Source of the DNA: Streptomyces sp. SDr-06 | GTDB taxonomy: Bacteria; Actinomycetota; Actinomycetes; Streptomycetales; Streptomycetaceae | Assembly: GCF_003324565.1 (NCBI RefSeq) | Contig: NZ_QOLA01000004.1 | Span: 1 to 64,000, forward strand | Length of the DNA stretch: 64,000 nt | Direction: 5' to 3' | Program-made: the position numbers and the translations under genes | Part shown: one piece after another, positions 7,661-19,381 of the stretch | How the letters are laid out: every line of letters begins with the position of its first letter | Numbering within the stretch: position 1 is the first letter of the stretch | The notes under the pieces: generated by a model | Seen by the model: the letters and a program-made list of their open reading frames with translations, nothing else | Databases searched by the model: none | Told to the model about the DNA's origin: nothing

Positions 7661-9661
7661 ATGACCCAAGAAGCTGGGCGCAAGACGTCCTGGGGCGGCC
7701 GGTTGCTCCAGGACGGAGCGCCCGGCGGTCCGGTGCTGCGCCTCGTCGTGCGCTGGCTGCGGCGCCCGCTGCTGCCCGCCGCACGGCTGTGGCGGCGCAA
7801 CATCCAGCTGCGGGTGGTCGCGGCCACCCTGCTGATGTCGCTGGGCGTCGTCCTGCTGCTCGGCTTCGTGGTCATCGGCGCGGTGCGCAACGGCCTGCTC
7901 GAAACCAAGGAGAAGGCGGCCGAGAGCCAGTCCGCGGGCGGTTTCGCGGTCGCGAAGGACAAGGCGGGGGCGCCCGTCTCGACCGGCGGCGACGACAGCA
8001 CCGCGGGCCGCGGCTCCGGCTCGTCGGTGAGCTGGCGCAACGACCTGGTGACCCAGCTGGCGAGCAGCGGCCAGGGCGCGTTCTACGTCGTCGCCCTCGG
8101 GTCGGCCTCCTCGGACTCGGACTCGGCCTCCAGCAACAGAGGGCCGCGTGCCTCCGGATACGTCGACCCCCGCGCGAGCGTTCCGCAGAGCCTGCGGGAC
8201 AGCGTCGACGAGGGGGCCGGCGCGTTCAAGACGTACACCTCGATCAAGTTCACCGACGGCCAGGAGGCCGAGCCGGGCCTCGTCGTGGGCACCCGGCTCA
8301 AGGACGTCGACGGGCAGTCCTACCAGCTCTACTACCTCTTCCCGCTGGTGCAGGAGGAGAAGTCGCTCACCCTGGTCAAGACGACCCTGGCGACCGCCGG
8401 GCTCTTCGTCGTGGTGCTGCTCGGGGCCATCGCCTGGCTCGTGGTGCGGCAGGTGGTGACGCCGGTCCGGATGGCCGCGGGAGTCGCCGAACGGCTCTCC
8501 ACGGGCGTCCTCAGGGAGCGCATGAAGGTCACCGGCGAGGACGACATCGCGCGGCTCGGCGAGGCTTTCAACAAGATGGCGCAGAACCTCCAGGTCAAGA
8601 TCAACCAGCTGGAGGAGCTGTCGCGGATGCAGCGGCGGTTCGTCTCGGACGTCTCGCACGAGCTGCGTACCCCCCTGACGACCGTGCGGATGGCCGCCGA
8701 TGTCATTCACGAGGCGCGGGTCGACTTCGACCCGGTGACCGCGCGCTCGGCCGAGCTGCTCGCCGGGCAGCTGGACCGGTTCGAGTCGCTGCTCGCCGAC
8801 CTCCTGGAGATCAGCCGCTTCGACGCGGGAGCGGCGGCCCTGGAGGCCGAGCCGATAGACCTTCGCGAGGTCGTGCGCCGGGTCATCGAGGGAGCCGAGC
8901 CGCTGGCCGAGCGCAAGGGTACCCGGATACGGGTGGCCGGTGACGAACAGCCCGTGGTCGCCGAGGCCGACGCCCGGCGGGTCGAGCGGGTGCTGCGCAA
9001 CCTGGTCGTCAACGCGGTCGAGCACGGCGAGGGCCGGGACGTCGTGGTGCGCCTCGCGGCGGCGGGCGGTGCCGTCGCGGTCGCGGTGCGGGACTACGGC
9101 GTCGGTCTGAAGCCCGGCGAGGCGACGCGGGTGTTCAACCGGTTCTGGCGGGCCGATCCGGCGCGCGCCCGTACCACCGGTGGCACCGGGCTCGGCCTGT
9201 CGATCGCCGTCGAGGACGCCCGGCTGCACGGCGGCTGGCTCCAGGCCTGGGGCGAGCCGGGCGGGGGCTCCCAGTTCCGGCTGACCCTGCCGCGCACCGC
9301 CGACGAACCGCTGCGCGGATCGCCGATACCCCTGGAGCCGGAGGACTCACGGGCCGCCCGTGAGCGGGCCAGGGCCGAGGCGACGTCCGCGCAGGCGCAG
9401 GGCAACCGGCTCTCCACGGTGCCGACGCCGCGGCTCGACCGTTCCACGCTGCCCGTGCCGCCCACGGCCCCGGTGCGCCCGCGCACCTCCGGGCCCGCGG
9501 CCAGCCCCGCGGGGCTGCCGGGAGGCGGCGGGGGCCGGGTGGTGGCCCGGCGCACCGACGGGGATTCCGCACGCCCCGACGCGGAGCGCGGGGAGGACAC
9601 GGTGGGCCCGGAGCGGCTCACCGAAGTGAGCGACCAGGAGGGATCGGCCCGTGGGCGCTGA
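7661..9661 (+). CDS. mtrB: Sensor histidine kinase MtrB
   Basis: MtrB is the membrane kinase partner of MtrA. The 666-aa protein has TM1 at about 50-75, a ~165-aa extracytoplasmic sensor region, TM2 at about 242-262, a HAMP linker, the HisKA helix with phospho-accepting His333 (SDVSHELRTPL), and an ATPase domain with N-box (RNLVVNAVEHG) and GTGLGLSI. A ~120-aa Pro/Arg-rich disordered tail follows. The ATG lies one base after the mtrA stop, and the last 11 bases overlap lpqB. Confidence 0.95.
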   Translation: MTQEAGRKTSWGGRLLQDGAPGGPVLRLVVRWLRRPLLPAARLWRRNIQLRVVAATLLMSLGVVLLLGFVVIGAVRNGLLETKEKAAESQSAGGFAVAKDKAGAPVSTGGDDSTAGRGSGSSVSWRNDLVTQLASSGQGAFYVVALGSASSDSDSASSNRGPRASGYVDPRASVPQSLRDSVDEGAGAFKTYTSIKFTDGQEAEPGLVVGTRLKDVDGQSYQLYYLFPLVQEEKSLTLVKTTLATAGLFVVVLLGAIAWLVVRQVVTPVRMAAGVAERLSTGVLRERMKVTGEDDIARLGEAFNKMAQNLQVKINQLEELSRMQRRFVSDVSHELRTPLTTVRMAADVIHEARVDFDPVTARSAELLAGQLDRFESLLADLLEISRFDAGAAALEAEPIDLREVVRRVIEGAEPLAERKGTRIRVAGDEQPVVAEADARRVERVLRNLVVNAVEHGEGRDVVVRLAAAGGAVAVAVRDYGVGLKPGEATRVFNRFWRADPARARTTGGTGLGLSIAVEDARLHGGWLQAWGEPGGGSQFRLTLPRTADEPLRGSPIPLEPEDSRAARERARAEATSAQAQGNRLSTVPTPRLDRSTLPVPPTAPVRPRTSGPAASPAGLPGGGGGRVVARRTDGDSARPDAERGEDTVGPERLTEVSDQEGSARGR

Positions 9662-11555
9662 CCGGGGGAGGGGCCGGGCACTGCTGCGGTCGGTGGTCGT
9701 GCTGGGCAGCGGCTCGCTGCTGGTGTCGGGCTGCGCGTCCATGCCGAGCAGCGGCGACGTGCACTCGGTGTCGGCGTCCCAGCGGGCCGATTCGCAGGTG
9801 CAGGTGTACGCCGTGCCGCCGCGGCCGGGCGCCGAGCCCAACGAGATCGTCGCGGGCTTCCTCGAGGCGATGACCAGCGACGACCCCAAGTTCGCGATGG
9901 CCCGCCAGTATCTGACCGTGAAGGCGGCGAAGGACTGGCAGGCGAACCAGGTCACCGTCCTGGCCGACGGCCCCGACCCGCAGCCCAACCGGTCCGGCGA
10001 CCGGGGCTCGGACGCGAACGGCTTCACGTTCACGGTGTCCGGCAAGCCCGTCGCCGTGGTCGACAAGCAGCGCGCCTACCAGCCGGCCAAGCCGCAGGAC
10101 ACGTACAGCCAGACCATCCACCTGGTGCGGCAGAGCGGGCCGGACGGGACGGGCAAGGAGTGGCGCATCGACGCGCTGCCGGAGGGGCTGCTGCTCGGGC
10201 AGTCCGACTTCCAGCGCATCTACCGCTCCGTCAACACGTACTACTTCGCTGCCGGGCAGGACCGTCTCGTCGCCGACCCGGTGTACGTGCGCCAGCGCAC
10301 CGACCCCGAGACGCAGATGAACCTGGTCACGCAGACCGTGCAGTCGGTGCTGGACGGGCCGACCAACTGGCTGAAACCGGTGGTCGCTTCGAAGTTTCCG
10401 ACGGGGACGGCGTTGAAAGGCAACACCAAGTCGCTCGCCCTGGACGACCGCAACGCCCTGAAGGTGCCGCTGAACGAGCGGGCCTCCAACGCCGGTGAGG
10501 CGCAGTGCAAGCGGATGGCGGCCCAACTCCTTTTCACCCTGCGGGATCTGACGACGACTCGGATCGGCCAGGTGGAACTCGACCGGGCCAACGGCTCCCA
10601 GCTGTGCGTGCTCAGCGGCGACCAGGCCGAGACGTACGCGCCGGACCGCATGTCGACCAGCCCCGGTCAGTACTTCGTGGACGCCGGTGGTCATGTGGAG
10701 CGGATGCGGGCCGACGCCGGCGGCTCGGACAGTTCGGGCGGGGGCTCGGACAGTTCGGACAGCTCGGACGACTCGGTGGTGACCGAGCCGGTGCAGGGCC
10801 CGTTCGGCAAGGGCGAGCAGCAGGTGCGTACGGTCGCGGTCTCGCGGGACGAGAAGCGCGCGGCCGGGGTGTCGGCGGACGGCAGGTCCTTGCTCGTGGC
10901 CCCGCTCTCGGCGGGTGGTGAGCTGGTGCGGACGCGGGTGACCAGTGACGACAAGGACGCGAAGAACGGCGGCCTGTCGGCGCCCAGTTGGGACGGGCGC
11001 GGCGACCTGTGGGTGGCCGACCGCAATCAGGCCAAGCCGCGGCTGCTGCGCCTCGCGCAGGGCGCGGGGGAGCCGGAGGTCGTCGACGTCGCCGGTCTCA
11101 ACGGCGGGCAGATCCAGCAGGTCCGCATGGCGGCGGACGGGGTGCGGGTCGCACTGCTCGTGTCCCAGGGCGGCCATACGACGCTGCGGATCGGCCGGGT
11201 CGAGCGGAGCGGCGAAGGCGACAAGAGCGTGGTGTCCGTGATCGAACTGCGCCCCGGGGCACCGCAGATGGAGGACGTGACCGCCGTGTCCTGGGCCGGG
11301 CGGAGCCGTCTGGTCGTGGTCGGCAAGGAGACCGGCGGCGTCTCCCAGCAGCTGCGCTATGTGCAGACGGACGGGTCGACCTCGGCGTCCGGCACCCTGC
11401 CGAGCGTCAACAAGGTCACCGACATCGCGGCCACCGACGACGACCGGATGCCGCTGGTGGCGCATTCGCAGGAGGACGGCATCGTGCGGCTGCCGCCGGG
11501 AGCGAACTGGCGGACGGCCGTCAAGAAGGGGTCGGCGCCCGCGTATCCGGGATAG
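9651..11555 (+). CDS. lpqB: MtrAB-associated lipoprotein LpqB
   Basis: LpqB is a lipoprotein known in mycobacteria to interact with the MtrB sensor. The 634-aa product starts at a GTG inside the end of mtrB and carries a lipoprotein signal peptide with lipobox LVSGC and Cys28 as the lipidation site. A GerMN-like domain (SQTIHLVRQ to the middle) and a C-terminal beta-propeller-like half follow. A Ser/Asp/Gly-rich stretch of ~20 residues (near SDSSGGGSDSSDSSDD) interrupts the middle. Gene order mtrA-mtrB-lpqB is diagnostic. Confidence 0.94.
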   Translation: MGADRGRGRALLRSVVVLGSGSLLVSGCASMPSSGDVHSVSASQRADSQVQVYAVPPRPGAEPNEIVAGFLEAMTSDDPKFAMARQYLTVKAAKDWQANQVTVLADGPDPQPNRSGDRGSDANGFTFTVSGKPVAVVDKQRAYQPAKPQDTYSQTIHLVRQSGPDGTGKEWRIDALPEGLLLGQSDFQRIYRSVNTYYFAAGQDRLVADPVYVRQRTDPETQMNLVTQTVQSVLDGPTNWLKPVVASKFPTGTALKGNTKSLALDDRNALKVPLNERASNAGEAQCKRMAAQLLFTLRDLTTTRIGQVELDRANGSQLCVLSGDQAETYAPDRMSTSPGQYFVDAGGHVERMRADAGGSDSSGGGSDSSDSSDDSVVTEPVQGPFGKGEQQVRTVAVSRDEKRAAGVSADGRSLLVAPLSAGGELVRTRVTSDDKDAKNGGLSAPSWDGRGDLWVADRNQAKPRLLRLAQGAGEPEVVDVAGLNGGQIQQVRMAADGVRVALLVSQGGHTTLRIGRVERSGEGDKSVVSVIELRPGAPQMEDVTAVSWAGRSRLVVVGKETGGVSQQLRYVQTDGSTSASGTLPSVNKVTDIAATDDDRMPLVAHSQEDGIVRLPPGANWRTAVKKGSAPAYPG

Positions 11556-11581
11556 CCGGGCCGCCCGGGGCCCGCGCGGAA

Positions 11582-11626
11582 GGTTTTCCACAGCGTTGCC
11601 CCGGGCCCGGCGCGGGTTTTCCACAG
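11582..11626 (+). promoter_or_regulatory. Two direct-repeat DnaA-box-like sites
   Basis: GGTTTTCCACAG occurs twice in the same orientation, at 11582-11593 and 11615-11626. The inner TTTTCCACA matches the general DnaA box consensus TTWTNCACA at every position. Start-to-start spacing is 33 bp, close to three helical turns. The pair lies in the 110-bp gap between lpqB and the comF-like gene. Function is inferred from motif match alone; a GC-rich partial inverted repeat around 11557-11613 could also be the lpqB terminator. Confidence 0.4.
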
Positions 11627-11665
11627 GGGTGGCCGGGTCCCGCGCCCCTTGGCACAGTAGAAGCC

Positions 11666-12493
11666 ATGCGGGGGTGGTGGCGGGAGTTCTCCGGCCTTGT
11701 GCTGCCGACCGCCTGCGGCGGCTGCGGGAGGCCGCGTACGGCGTTGTGCGAGCGGTGCCGGGCCGCGCTGCTCGGGGCGCCCGCGTACCGGGTGCGTCCC
11801 GCGCCGGAGCCGGCCGGGCTGCCCGCGGTGTACGCGGCCGCGCCCTACGAGGACGCGGTGCGCGCGGTGCTGCTCGGACACAAGGAGCGGGGCGCCCTCG
11901 GCCTCGCCGGGGTGCTCGGGCAGGCGCTCGCGGGCGCGGCGCGGGCGGCCGCCGGGCCGACGGGGCAGGGCCCGTTGCTGCTGGTCCCGGTGCCGTCGTC
12001 GCGGCGGGCGGTGCGGGCGCGGGGGCACGACGCGACCCGGCGCATGGCGCTCGCCGCCGCGGGTGAGCTGCGCCGGGCGGGGACGGACGCCCGGGTGGCC
12101 GCCGTGCTGCGCCAGCGGCGTGCGGTGGCCGACCAGGCGGGCCTGAGCGCCCCGCAGCGGCTCGCGAATCTGGCCGGGGCCCTGGTGGTGGCGGGCGGTG
12201 GCGAGCGGCTCCTGGCGGGCGGCCGGGTGGTCCTGGTGGACGATCTGATGACCACGGGTGCATCCCTGGTGGAAGCGGCGCGTGCGATCCGTGGGACGGG
12301 GGTAGTCGGTCGTCGTAGGGACGTCCCAGGAGGAGATGGATGCCCAGAACAGGGAATTCCGGGACATCCCCGAGCGGGGACGACGCATCGCCGCCGGGGA
12401 GCCGGGGTGGAGGCGTGGGACGCCGGTGTTCCGCGCACCGTCGCCGCGGTTGTCGCGGCCCCTCCGGAATCGTTCGCGATAAACCGGAACTGA
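11666..12493 (+). CDS. ComF-family phosphoribosyltransferase-like protein with a C-terminal insertion
   Basis: The 275-aa protein has the ComF N-terminal zinc-ribbon (CGGCGRPRTALCERC), the double-zinc/PRTase core with VPVPSSRRAVRARGHD, and the PRPP-binding loop VVLVDDLMTTGASL. The usual C-terminus AAVVAAPPESFAINRN is intact and in frame. Between the PRPP loop and that end there are ~45 residues (about 12294-12430) where family members as I recall them have about 10. ComF proteins are linked to DNA uptake in transformable bacteria; the role in Streptomyces is unknown. ATG start at 11666. Confidence 0.82.
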   Translation: MRGWWREFSGLVLPTACGGCGRPRTALCERCRAALLGAPAYRVRPAPEPAGLPAVYAAAPYEDAVRAVLLGHKERGALGLAGVLGQALAGAARAAAGPTGQGPLLLVPVPSSRRAVRARGHDATRRMALAAAGELRRAGTDARVAAVLRQRRAVADQAGLSAPQRLANLAGALVVAGGGERLLAGGRVVLVDDLMTTGASLVEAARAIRGTGVVGRRRDVPGGDGCPEQGIPGHPRAGTTHRRRGAGVEAWDAGVPRTVAAVVAAPPESFAINRN

Positions 12494-12807
12494 CCGAGAA
12501 GCCGCATCGTTGCAGGTAGTGAGAGGACGGAAACACCTGAGTGGAGGTACGTGCGAGTAGCGGGTGCCGACATCCGGCCGGGCGAGCTATGTTCGGTTGT
12601 GAGGAATGGCGAAAGACCGTTCACTTAATGCACGGCTGAGCTTCGGCGCGTTTTCACTTACCCCCGACTTGGTGGGGTGGGGATCTTCTCGACGGGGGAG
12701 GAGGAGGTGATACGTCACCGAGTCCGACGCCCCGGCACTCACCGGGGTCTGGTGCAAAAGGGAGCAGCTCCGCTCTGAGGCGGAGTGATCCGGGAACGGA
12801 GTTCTGC
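12494..12807 (+). promoter_or_regulatory. Leader region of hpf with two hairpins
   Basis: No gene is visible in this 314-bp gap. Close to hpf there are two perfect 6-bp hairpins, 12730-12747 (CCCCGG, loop CACTCA, CCGGGG) and 12768-12785 (CTCCGC, loop TCTGAG, GCGGAG), the second ending ~22 bases before the start codon. They may be a 5' untranslated structure. Neither is followed by a T tract, so they are not obvious terminators. No convincing promoter hexamers were identified. Confidence 0.4.
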
Positions 12808-13497
12808 GTGGACATCGTCGTCAAGGGCCGCAAGACCGAGGTGCCCGAGCGGTTCCGCAAGCACGTGGCCGAGAAGCTGAAGCTGGAGAAGATCCAGAAG
12901 CTCGACGGCAAGGTAATCAGCCTCGACGTCGAGGTGTCCAAGGAACACAACCCGCGGCAGGCGGACCGCTCGGACCGGGTGGAGATCACCCTCCACTCGC
13001 GCGGCCCGGTGATCCGTGCGGAGGCGGCGGCAGCAGACCCGTACGCGGCGCTCGACCTGGCGACCGGCAAGCTGGAGGCGCGGCTGCGCAAGCAGCACGA
13101 CAAGCGCTACACGCGCCGGGGGAACGGCCGGCTCTCGGCCGCCGAGGTCGTCGATGTCGTGCCGGGTGTGGCGGAGTTGAACGGAAACGGCGAGCCGGTG
13201 GGCGGTTCGAAGGAAGAGCGCATTCCTACCACCAGGATCGGCTCGCTCGAGGTGCAGGGCGAAGGACCGCTGGTGGTCCGCGAGAAGACGCATGTCGCCG
13301 CCCCGATGACACTCGACCAGGCGCTCTACGAGATGGAGCTGGTCGGGCACGACTTCTACCTGTTCGTCGACTCGGAGACCAAGCACCCCAGTGTCGTCTA
13401 CCGGCGGCACGCCTACGACTACGGCGTCATCCACCTGGAGACCGACCCGCTCGCCGGTGAGGACGCGAGTGGCGCGGGCGGTGCGCTGGGCGGCTGA
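12808..13497 (+). CDS. hpf: Long-form ribosome hibernation promoting factor
   Basis: HPF binds the 30S subunit and, in the long form, dimerises ribosomes into inactive 100S particles under stress. The 229-aa protein has the N-terminal S30AE/RaiA domain (MDIVVKGRKTEVPERFRKH to about residue 100), a variable linker, and the C-terminal dimerisation domain (MTLDQALYEMELVGHDFYLF, residues ~170-220). Length and two-domain structure identify the long form. GTG start with GGAG six bases upstream. It is transcribed alone, with an unusual structured leader. Confidence 0.93.
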   Translation: MDIVVKGRKTEVPERFRKHVAEKLKLEKIQKLDGKVISLDVEVSKEHNPRQADRSDRVEITLHSRGPVIRAEAAAADPYAALDLATGKLEARLRKQHDKRYTRRGNGRLSAAEVVDVVPGVAELNGNGEPVGGSKEERIPTTRIGSLEVQGEGPLVVREKTHVAAPMTLDQALYEMELVGHDFYLFVDSETKHPSVVYRRHAYDYGVIHLETDPLAGEDASGAGGALGG

Positions 13498-13744
13498 CCC
13501 CGGCCGGAAGGACCACGGAGGACCCGCTGGCCGGTGCGTTGAACGTCCACGGACGGCGCCCCGTACCACCGGGTGATGGTGCCCCTGGAGCCCTTGTGCG
13601 CCCCCGGGGGCACCACCGTGCGACCACGGGATCACCCTTCTGTCGGCCGGGCATGAAATCATGGCCTCGCACGCCAACCGCAGCTCCCTGGAGCGTGGTT
13701 GGGCAGCACACCAACGCGGGCCACGGCCTTCAGGGGGAGGAACG

Positions 13745-14503
13745 ATGGCGGACAGCTTCGGGCCGGTGCACGACGGTTCCCATGCCGACAGCCCGAGGGG
13801 TGGGGACCACGAGGCCGGCATGCACGCGGGCGGGTCCCGCAAGGAGCCCATCCGGGTCCTGGTGGTGGACGACCACGCCCTGTTCCGCCGGGGCCTGGAG
13901 ATCGTGCTGGCCGCCGAGGAGGACATCCAGGTCGTCGGCGAGGCGGGGGACGGCGCGGAGGCGGTGGACAAGGCGGCCGATCTGCTGCCGGACATCGTGC
14001 TGATGGATGTGCGGATGCCCCGGCGCGGCGGCATCGAGGCCTGCACCTCCATCAAGGAGGTGGCCCCCAGCGCGAAGATCATCATGCTGACGATCAGCGA
14101 CGAGGAGGCCGACCTCTACGACGCGATCAAGGCGGGCGCCACCGGCTACCTCCTCAAGGAGATCTCCACCGACGAGGTGGCCACCGCGATCCGGGCGGTG
14201 GCCGACGGCCAGTCGCAGATCAGCCCCTCGATGGCGTCCAAGCTGCTCACCGAGTTCAAGTCGATGATCCAGCGCACCGACGAGCGCCGTCTGGTGCCCG
14301 CGCCCCGGCTCACCGACCGTGAGCTGGAGGTCCTCAAGCTGGTGGCCACGGGGATGAACAACCGTGACATCGCCAAGGAGTTGTTCATCTCCGAGAACAC
14401 CGTGAAGAACCACGTGCGCAACATCCTGGAGAAGCTCCAGCTGCACTCCAGGATGGAAGCGGTGGTCTACGCGATGCGCGAGAAGATCCTGGAAATCAGA
14501 TAG
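13745..14503 (+). CDS. Orphan NarL/FixJ-type response regulator
   Basis: The 252-aa protein has a ~35-residue disordered N-terminal extension, a receiver domain (VLVVDDHALFRRGL, phospho-acceptor Asp in IVLMDVRMP, Lys in YLLKE) and a LuxR-type helix-turn-helix (LTDRELEVLKLVATGMNNRDIAKELFISENTVKNHV). All receiver residues needed for phosphorylation are present. No histidine kinase is encoded next to it, so its kinase is unknown. ATG start preceded by GGGGGAGGAACG. Its 3' end overlaps the convergent DNA glycosylase gene by 8 bp. Confidence 0.9.
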   Translation: MADSFGPVHDGSHADSPRGGDHEAGMHAGGSRKEPIRVLVVDDHALFRRGLEIVLAAEEDIQVVGEAGDGAEAVDKAADLLPDIVLMDVRMPRRGGIEACTSIKEVAPSAKIIMLTISDEEADLYDAIKAGATGYLLKEISTDEVATAIRAVADGQSQISPSMASKLLTEFKSMIQRTDERRLVPAPRLTDRELEVLKLVATGMNNRDIAKELFISENTVKNHVRNILEKLQLHSRMEAVVYAMREKILEIR

Positions 14504-15662
14504 CCAGTGCCGAGGTGAGCGCCGCGGCCTCCTGCGGTGTCCCGGCCCGCTCGATCCGTACCGTCTCGCAGCCCACCCACCGGGCGGCCTCCAACAAGGC
14601 CTGCGCCATGGGTCGTACGGCCTTCGGCGAGTCGAGCGAGACCTGCTTGGCGACCAAAGTGCGGCCCTCGCGCGCCGGGTCGACCCGGCCGATCAGCCTG
14701 CCGCCGGAGAGCAGCGGCATCGCGAAGTACCCGTGGATCCGCTTGGGCTTGGGGACGTAGGCCTCCAGGCGGTGGGTGAAGCCGAAGATCCGCTCGGTGC
14801 GGGCGCGCTCCCAGACCAGGGAGTCGAACGGCGACAGCAGCGTGGTGCGGTGGCGGCCGCGCGGCTCGGTGGCCAGCGCCTCGGGGTCCGCCCAGGCCGG
14901 CTTGGACCAGCCCTGCACGGTGACGGGCACCAGACCGGAGGCGTCGACCACCGCGTCGAACTGCTCGCCCTTGATGCGGTGGTAGTCGGCGATGTCCGCG
15001 CGGGTGCCGACGCCCAGCGACTGCCCGGCCAGCCGCACCAGGCGGCGCAGGCACTCGGTGTCGTCCAGGTCGTCATGGAGCAGGGCGTCCGGAATGGCAC
15101 GCTCGGCCAGGTCGTACACCCGCTTCCAGCCGCGCCGCTCCGTGCAGACCACCTCGCCGTACATCAGTGCCCGCTCGACGGCGACCTTGGACGCCGACCA
15201 GTCCCACCACTCGCCCTTGTTCTTGGCGCCGCCCAAGTCCGTTGCCGTGAGGGGGCCTTCGGCGCGCAGCTGCTTGATCACCTGCTCGTACGTGCCCTCG
15301 GGCAGCTCGTGGTTCCAGTGCGGCCGCGAGCGGTAGGCGCGGCGGCGGAAGGCGAAGTGCGGCCACTCCTCGACGGGCAGGACGCACGCCGCGTGCGACC
15401 AGTACTCGAAGGAGTGGCCACCGCTCCAGTACGCCTCCTCGACGGCCTTGCGGCCGACCGCGCCGAGGCGGGCGTACGGGATGAGCTCGTGCGAGCGGGC
15501 GAGCACCGAGATGGTGTCGAGCTGGACCGCGCCGAGGTGGCGCAGCACCCCGCGCACCCCGCCGCGCCGGTCGGCCGCGCCGAGGAAGCCCTGGGCGCGC
15601 AGGGCTATCCGGCGGGCCTCGTCTGCGGACAGTTCGGCGGCGGGAGGCGGCAGGCTCGTCAT
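14496..15662 (-). CDS. YcaQ/AlkX-type DNA glycosylase (winged-helix HTH_42 family)
   Basis: The 388-aa protein belongs to the HTH_42 superfamily of winged-helix DNA glycosylases that includes AlkZ and E. coli YcaQ, which unhook DNA interstrand crosslinks or remove alkylated bases. [24 protein letters not shown] holds a Q-x-D catalytic-type motif, which points to the YcaQ/AlkX branch rather than the Q-x-Q motif of AlkZ. Family landmarks [10 protein letters not shown] and GYFAMPLL are present. I chose ATG 15662 (MTSLPPP); ten more residues upstream are possible. Its stop overlaps the preceding response regulator tail-to-tail. Confidence 0.82.
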   Translation of the reverse strand: MTSLPPPAAELSADEARRIALRAQGFLGAADRRGGVRGVLRHLGAVQLDTISVLARSHELIPYARLGAVGRKAVEEAYWSGGHSFEYWSHAACVLPVEEWPHFAFRRRAYRSRPHWNHELPEGTYEQVIKQLRAEGPLTATDLGGAKNKGEWWDWSASKVAVERALMYGEVVCTERRGWKRVYDLAERAIPDALLHDDLDDTECLRRLVRLAGQSLGVGTRADIADYHRIKGEQFDAVVDASGLVPVTVQGWSKPAWADPEALATEPRGRHRTTLLSPFDSLVWERARTERIFGFTHRLEAYVPKPKRIHGYFAMPLLSGGRLIGRVDPAREGRTLVAKQVSLDSPKAVRPMAQALLEAARWVGCETVRIERAGTPQEAAALTSALAI

Positions 15663-15705
15663 GCTCCGCACGATAGTGGCCGCCACTGACAACGAGGGGG
15701 ACGGA

Positions 15706-16278
15706 TCAGCTCCGTGCGGGCAGGTAGGGGAGCACGCCGGGCAGCCCCAGGTCGCAGGGGAGCAGGGCGCCGACCCAGCTGTCCCTGCGGGAGCCCTGGT
15801 GCACGGTCGCCGAGCGCAGGGTGCCCTCCATGGTGAAGCCGACCTTCAGGGCGACCGCGCGGGAGGCCTCGTTGCCGACCTCCGCCCGCCACTCCAGACG
15901 GTCGACGGCGGCCGCCTCGAAGGCCCAGCGGGCCGCGGCCGTCGCCGCCTCGGTCATGAAGCCGCGGCCCCGGTGCTCCTTGACCGCCCAGAAGCCCAGC
16001 TCGGCCAGGCCCGGCCCGCGCCGCGTCACGCCGAGCACGGCGACCAGGGTGGTGCTGTCCGCGGTCAGGACGGCGAAGGTGTAGTCGGTGTCGTTGCGCC
16101 AGCCGTCCGGGCCGTGGGCCGAGGTGAAACCGTCCGCGTGCTCGCGCAGGTAGGGCGAGGGGACGGTGGTCCAGCGCTGGATGTCGGGGTCCTGACAAGC
16201 CGCCCAGACGGCGTCGGCGTCCTGGGGGCCGACGGGGCGCAGCAGCAGGCGGTCGGTGGTGAGGGTCACGGGGTCCAT
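15706..16278 (-). CDS. GNAT-family N-acetyltransferase
   Basis: The 190-aa protein is of the RimJ/RimL type (Acetyltransf_3): [20 protein letters not shown] at the N-terminus, the acetyl-CoA loop RGRGFMTEA, and [19 protein letters not shown] near the end. Such enzymes acetylate protein N-termini, amino acids or small molecules; the substrate cannot be told from sequence. I chose ATG 16278 ([10 protein letters not shown]) because the family alignment starts there. It is divergent from secA. Confidence 0.85.
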   Translation of the reverse strand: MDPVTLTTDRLLLRPVGPQDADAVWAACQDPDIQRWTTVPSPYLREHADGFTSAHGPDGWRNDTDYTFAVLTADSTTLVAVLGVTRRGPGLAELGFWAVKEHRGRGFMTEAATAAARWAFEAAAVDRLEWRAEVGNEASRAVALKVGFTMEGTLRSATVHQGSRRDSWVGALLPCDLGLPGVLPYLPARS

Positions 16279-16476
16279 CGCCAGATTCTCCGTGGGCCGG
16301 GCGGCCGGAGCCAACCTCATTTCCCGCTCGGCCCGGCACCTTCGGGGAGTCCCGTCCGTTGTCGTAACGGCAGACCTCCCGGCGCGGCCGGGTCCTCGCA
16401 TACGATGACCGTTGCTGTACCCACACCCATAGCCACTCGACCGCGCCAGGCCCGACCGGCAAGGAGACCAACCCCC

Positions 16477-19326
<2,850 letters not shown>

Positions 19327-19343
19327 GTCGCGGTTCACGTCGT

Positions 19344-19380
19344 CGAGGGGCCCGGCACCGGGAAGGTGCCGGGCCCCTCG
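19344..19380 (+). terminator. Intrinsic-type hairpin after secA
   Basis: A perfect 16-bp stem (19344-19359 with 19365-19380) closes a 5-nt loop GGGAA. There is no clear T run, which is common in high-GC actinobacteria. It lies between the convergent secA and Rv3235-like genes and can serve both. Confidence 0.8.
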
Positions 19381-19381
19381 G

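Noticed and set aside
9618..12536. A 972-codon minus-strand frame across lpqB and comF
   Set aside because: His/Arg/Pro-rich, no domain; lpqB and comF on the plus strand are well supported.
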